Positions 61,451-64,000 of a stretch of DNA of 64,000 bases are shown piece after piece (within the stretch, counting starts at the first letter, position 1; each line of letters starts with the position of its first letter). Below the pieces are notes generated by a model. It worked only from the letters and a program-made list of their open reading frames with translations. It ran no database searches and was not told the DNA's origin. Location: assembly GCF_007997075.1 (NCBI RefSeq), contig NZ_VORS01000009.1, positions 157,907-221,906 of the forward strand, written 5' to 3'. The position numbers were made by a program, and so were the translations under genes. This DNA is from Polaribacter sp. IC073. GTDB lineage: Bacteria; Bacteroidota; Bacteroidia; Flavobacteriales; Flavobacteriaceae.

Positions 61451-63295
61451 ATGAGAAAATTCATATTATTATTTATCACAATTATATTTTTTGGAAGTTG
61501 TCAAAAAGATGACGAAAACATTGAGAATCAAGAGCCTCCTTTTTTAACTAACGCTGGAAGCGATTTTTTTAATGTAGATGAATTTGAGGTCGATTTAAAT
61601 GCAGATATATTGAAATCAAATGAAAGTGGTATTTGGACAATTTACAGTGGATTAGTTGATGAAAAAGTTTTCTTCGATGATGATAAGAATCCAAAAACTA
61701 TTTTCCACGGACTTCCTGATGAAGAATATAAATTGGTTTGGAGTTTAACAAGTTTAGGAAAAACAGCTACTGATACCACAACAGTTACCTTTGCTCCTTT
61801 AAAAACAGAAATCATAAATACTAGTCCTGAATTTTATAAGTCTAGATTATTACTTGAAGCAAAATATTATGACAAAGGAGAATGGACTTTTGAGGGCGAT
61901 TATCATTCATTTTATCCATTTTACTATAATTCAGGATGGGAAGATATAAATTCTCCTGCAATAAGATTCTATGGTTTAGAAAATAAAACTTGTAAACTAA
62001 CTTGGACAACTTGGTATGGAAGTAAATCAGCATCAACAACAATCACATTTAACGCTGGTGAGTATCAACAAGATGAAGCTCTTGAGGATTTAAATGCTAG
62101 TGAATGGAGATATAAAAAAGATAATAATGGTAACGTTATTGAATTAAACATGAGTGCAGATGGTAGAGGGTGGATATTTAGAGACATAAATCTTTTCCCT
62201 GCATTACAATCACTTATACATCTAAAAAAACTAGACCTTTCTGGAGATGGTTTTTATGTTTTTCCAGAAGTTATAACCTCAAAATATCATGATTTAGAAG
62301 TACTTGACATGGCTCATAATGCAATAAGTAGTTTGCCTGAAAATTTTGGTAACTTATCAAAACTTGAAACTTTAATTATTTACAACAATCAAGATAGCAA
62401 AGTACTACCTTCTTTACCAGATAGTTTTGGTAACTTAACAAAAATGAGATATTTAAAGCTATCAAGTATGGGAATAAATAATATTCCTGAAAGTTTTAGC
62501 AATCTAACCGAACTGAATTATTTAGACCTCGAAGGCAATATACTAAATAAATTACCTGACAATTTTGGGAATTTGAAAAAACTTGAAACTTTAAGAGGTC
62601 CTGCATTGCTCCAAAATATTCCTGAGTCATTTTCTAATTTAGAAAGCCTAAAATTTTGTTTTTTCTTTATAAATTCTGGGCAGGCAGCATTACCTGATGA
62701 TTTTGGGAAACTTACTAATTTAGAAACTTTATGGTTATTTGGAAATTATCAATCTTTACCAAATAGCTTTGCAGATTTGGCTAGCCTCAAAGATTTGGAA
62801 ATTACTGGAGGAAGTGCAATAAATCAGTTGCCAGATAACTTCGGTAATTTAATCAGTCTCGAAAAGGTCAGGATTGCTGGAAGTTTTTTGACTTTGCCAA
62901 ATTCCTTTACTAACCTTACAAATTTAAAAAGCCTACAATTACATGGAAGTTTAGAATACCTTCCTACAGATTTTGGAAATTTGAAAAATTTAGAATGGTT
63001 ATCGATAAATAGTATGAACCTAAAAGAAATACCTGACAGTTTTGGAAACTTGGAAAGCTTAAAAACTTTTAAAGCATACCAAAATGATATAACTACAATC
63101 CCAGACAGCTTTGGTGATTTGCCTAAAATTTCTGAAATAGATTTGAGCTATAATAATATTAGTCTATTTCCGTCAACTATGATCAACTTATCGGATACTC
63201 TAAACGATTTGACAATACGAGGAAATGACTATTCCGATGATGAGTTAAACTCTCTTAAGCAAATGTTGCCATCAACAAGAATAATAACGAATTAA
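61451..63295 (+). CDS. Leucine-rich-repeat lipoprotein
   Basis: This 614-residue surface or periplasmic lipoprotein has lipobox FFGSCQ (Cys 17). Two beta domains with similar ends cover about 30-210 (TNAGSDFFNVDEFEVDLNA; GIWTIYSG, GEWTFEGDYHS). From about 255, roughly fourteen 23-residue leucine-rich repeats follow (consensus LPDSFGNLxxLExLxLxxNxL), close to the plant/bacterial-type LRR with FGNL. It probably recognises a protein or glycan partner. It stands alone and is directly followed by an attC-like palindrome, a hint of cassette-type mobility. Confidence 0.87.
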   Translation: MRKFILLFITIIFFGSCQKDDENIENQEPPFLTNAGSDFFNVDEFEVDLNADILKSNESGIWTIYSGLVDEKVFFDDDKNPKTIFHGLPDEEYKLVWSLTSLGKTATDTTTVTFAPLKTEIINTSPEFYKSRLLLEAKYYDKGEWTFEGDYHSFYPFYYNSGWEDINSPAIRFYGLENKTCKLTWTTWYGSKSASTTITFNAGEYQQDEALEDLNASEWRYKKDNNGNVIELNMSADGRGWIFRDINLFPALQSLIHLKKLDLSGDGFYVFPEVITSKYHDLEVLDMAHNAISSLPENFGNLSKLETLIIYNNQDSKVLPSLPDSFGNLTKMRYLKLSSMGINNIPESFSNLTELNYLDLEGNILNKLPDNFGNLKKLETLRGPALLQNIPESFSNLESLKFCFFFINSGQAALPDDFGKLTNLETLWLFGNYQSLPNSFADLASLKDLEITGGSAINQLPDNFGNLISLEKVRIAGSFLTLPNSFTNLTNLKSLQLHGSLEYLPTDFGNLKNLEWLSINSMNLKEIPDSFGNLESLKTFKAYQNDITTIPDSFGDLPKISEIDLSYNNISLFPSTMINLSDTLNDLTIRGNDYSDDELNSLKQMLPSTRIITN

Positions 63296-63303
63296 AAACT
63301 ACA

Positions 63304-63439
63304 GCTAACACCTTATAAAATTAATTGCTGGTTTTAGCCCTATTTACGAAAGTCCAAACGGACTTTATTGGTTCGTGGTTTATATACTAAATTAGTTGCT
63401 TAAAACACGCAACTAACCTTATACAACAACGTTGGTAGC
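63304..63439. repeat. attC-like imperfect palindrome of about 136 bases
   Basis: The left arm, starting GCTAACACCTTATAAAATTA and continuing through TTGCTGGTTTTAGC, is complementary with mismatches to the right arm from TTAAAACACGCAACTAACC to GTTGGTAGC. The centre holds a perfect hairpin AAAGTCC-AAAC-GGACTTT (63349-63366). Size, bulges and outer GCTAAC/GTTGGTAGC resemble integron attC sites, although the core triplets do not match the R'/R'' consensus exactly. It starts 9 bases after the LRR stop and lies before a second small lipoprotein gene. No integrase is visible. Confidence 0.5.
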
Positions 63440-63482
63440 CATTTGACAGATGTACTTTCCTGAAATAGGTTGACTAAAAATT

Positions 63483-63881
63483 ATGAATGTTTTAAAAACT
63501 TTAAGAAAACCATATTTTGCAATGTTTCTTGCTTCACTAATGTTATTTGCATCTTGTAGCCAAGATAACATATCAGAAGATTTAGTAACACAAACATTAG
63601 AAGAGTATTTTGCTAAGCATATTGAACTAACATCGAAAATGGCTGAATTAAAGAATTCAGTTGATTATGATGTTATTGATAAATTAACAAAATTGCAAAA
63701 TAAATCAGAAAAAACTTCAGATTTAAAACTTAGTTTAAAAAATGAAAATATTGAAATTCCTGATGAAATATTTGACCTACAACTAAAAATTATTGAAAAC
63801 ACGAGAATTCTTTATAATAACCCTAAATACAACTCTCTTAATCAAGAAGATTTTTTATCAATAATTAAGGTAGTGGAGTAG
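63483..63881 (+). CDS. Small uncharacterised lipoprotein
   Basis: This 132-residue protein has lipobox LMLFASCSQ (Cys 25) and a helical, charged body (LEEYFAKHIELTSKMAELKNSV, DKLTKLQNKSEKTSDLKLSLK, DLQLKIIENTRILYNNPKY). No family was recognised. It ends about 11 bases before a possible IS end (TGTGACTATTTTC at about 63892), so the insertion may have trimmed or replaced its original 3' region. It lies on the far side of the attC-like site from the LRR gene and may be the body of a second cassette. Confidence 0.65.
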   Translation: MNVLKTLRKPYFAMFLASLMLFASCSQDNISEDLVTQTLEEYFAKHIELTSKMAELKNSVDYDVIDKLTKLQNKSEKTSDLKLSLKNENIEIPDEIFDLQLKIIENTRILYNNPKYNSLNQEDFLSIIKVVE

Positions 63882-63904
63882 CTAATAAATTTGTGACTAT
63901 TTTC

Positions 63905-64000
63905 TTAAGCTACTTTTTTAATAATTCCTCTCAATTTTATTTCCATTTCTAGCGGTGAGAGATATCCTAAACTAGAATGTAATCTTTGGGTATTATACCA
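63905..64000 (-). mobile_element. IS3-family transposase, C-terminal end
   Basis: The minus strand is open from the window edge and reads WYNTQRLHSSLGYLSPLEME ... and ends GIIKKVA before TAA at 63907-63905. The YN-x-R-x-HSSLGY-x-P-x-E tail is diagnostic of IS3-family OrfB (DDE integrase-like) proteins. Only the last 31 residues are inside the window. The IS terminus is probably the TGTGACTATTTTC at about 63892-63904. Confidence 0.85.

Overview
The window is a low-GC chromosomal stretch from a marine-type member of the Bacteroidota, most likely the family Flavobacteriaceae (Polaribacter/Tenacibaculum-like; the genus is inferred). The evidence is a SusC/SusD pair, a type IX secretion (T9SS) sorting tail, many Cys-lipoproteins and outer-membrane barrels, promoters with the Bacteroidota -7 box TAnnTTTG, no Shine-Dalgarno signals, and a tmRNA whose tag is GEDNYALAA.

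Layout. 1-3919: the 3' part of a SusC receptor and its SusD partner, the latter interrupted by one in-frame TAA. 3987-10202: rlmB, a rhomboid protease, rarA, a three-gene envelope operon (lipoprotein, DUF5723-like barrel, small exported protein) and a YjjG-type HAD phosphatase. 10250-14807: a surface-glycan group (GT4 glycosyltransferase, flippase, FemAB/GNAT-like protein, polysaccharide deacetylase). 14885-18569: radC, then trkA-trkH for potassium uptake. 18656-23285: a T9SS-sorted lamin-tail protein, a 62-residue exported-looking peptide, a PqqD-HPr-kinase-like fusion and a nucleotidyltransferase. This is the best candidate for an undescribed system, possibly RiPP-like. 23275-35377: mpl, a 2150-residue alpha-2-macroglobulin with an embedded SusC-type segment, a small barrel, a DUF4136 lipoprotein, an M28 peptidase, kdsA and a transglutaminase-like protein. 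35364-36800: a decayed zone with a broken DUF1801 gene and the remains of an MscS channel, followed by an intact MscS gene. 37837-40039: DUF3820, a saccharopine/alanine-dehydrogenase-like enzyme, ssrA and a zinc-ribbon protein. 40518-43973: a second glycan group (GT4, 2OG-Fe(II) oxygenase, GT2) and ftsE. 44136-53118: a TPR/barrel pair, a PLDc_N-TPR membrane protein, DoxX, an amidohydrolase, an FKBP lipoprotein and a stand-alone TonB plug protein.

53133-61277 is a complete tryptophan operon on the minus strand, in transcription order trpE-G-D-(57-aa membrane protein)-C-F-B-DUF3050-A. A classic attenuator precedes it: a promoter, a 16-residue leader peptide with three consecutive Trp codons, and a terminator. 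Palindromic repeats related to one another occupy most gaps of this operon and supply the end of trpF and the stop codon of trpE. 61451-64000 is accessory DNA: a leucine-rich-repeat lipoprotein, a long attC-like imperfect palindrome, a small lipoprotein and the end of an IS3-family transposase.

No rRNA, tRNA or CRISPR array was recognised by eye. Family names rest on motif recognition, not on database searches.
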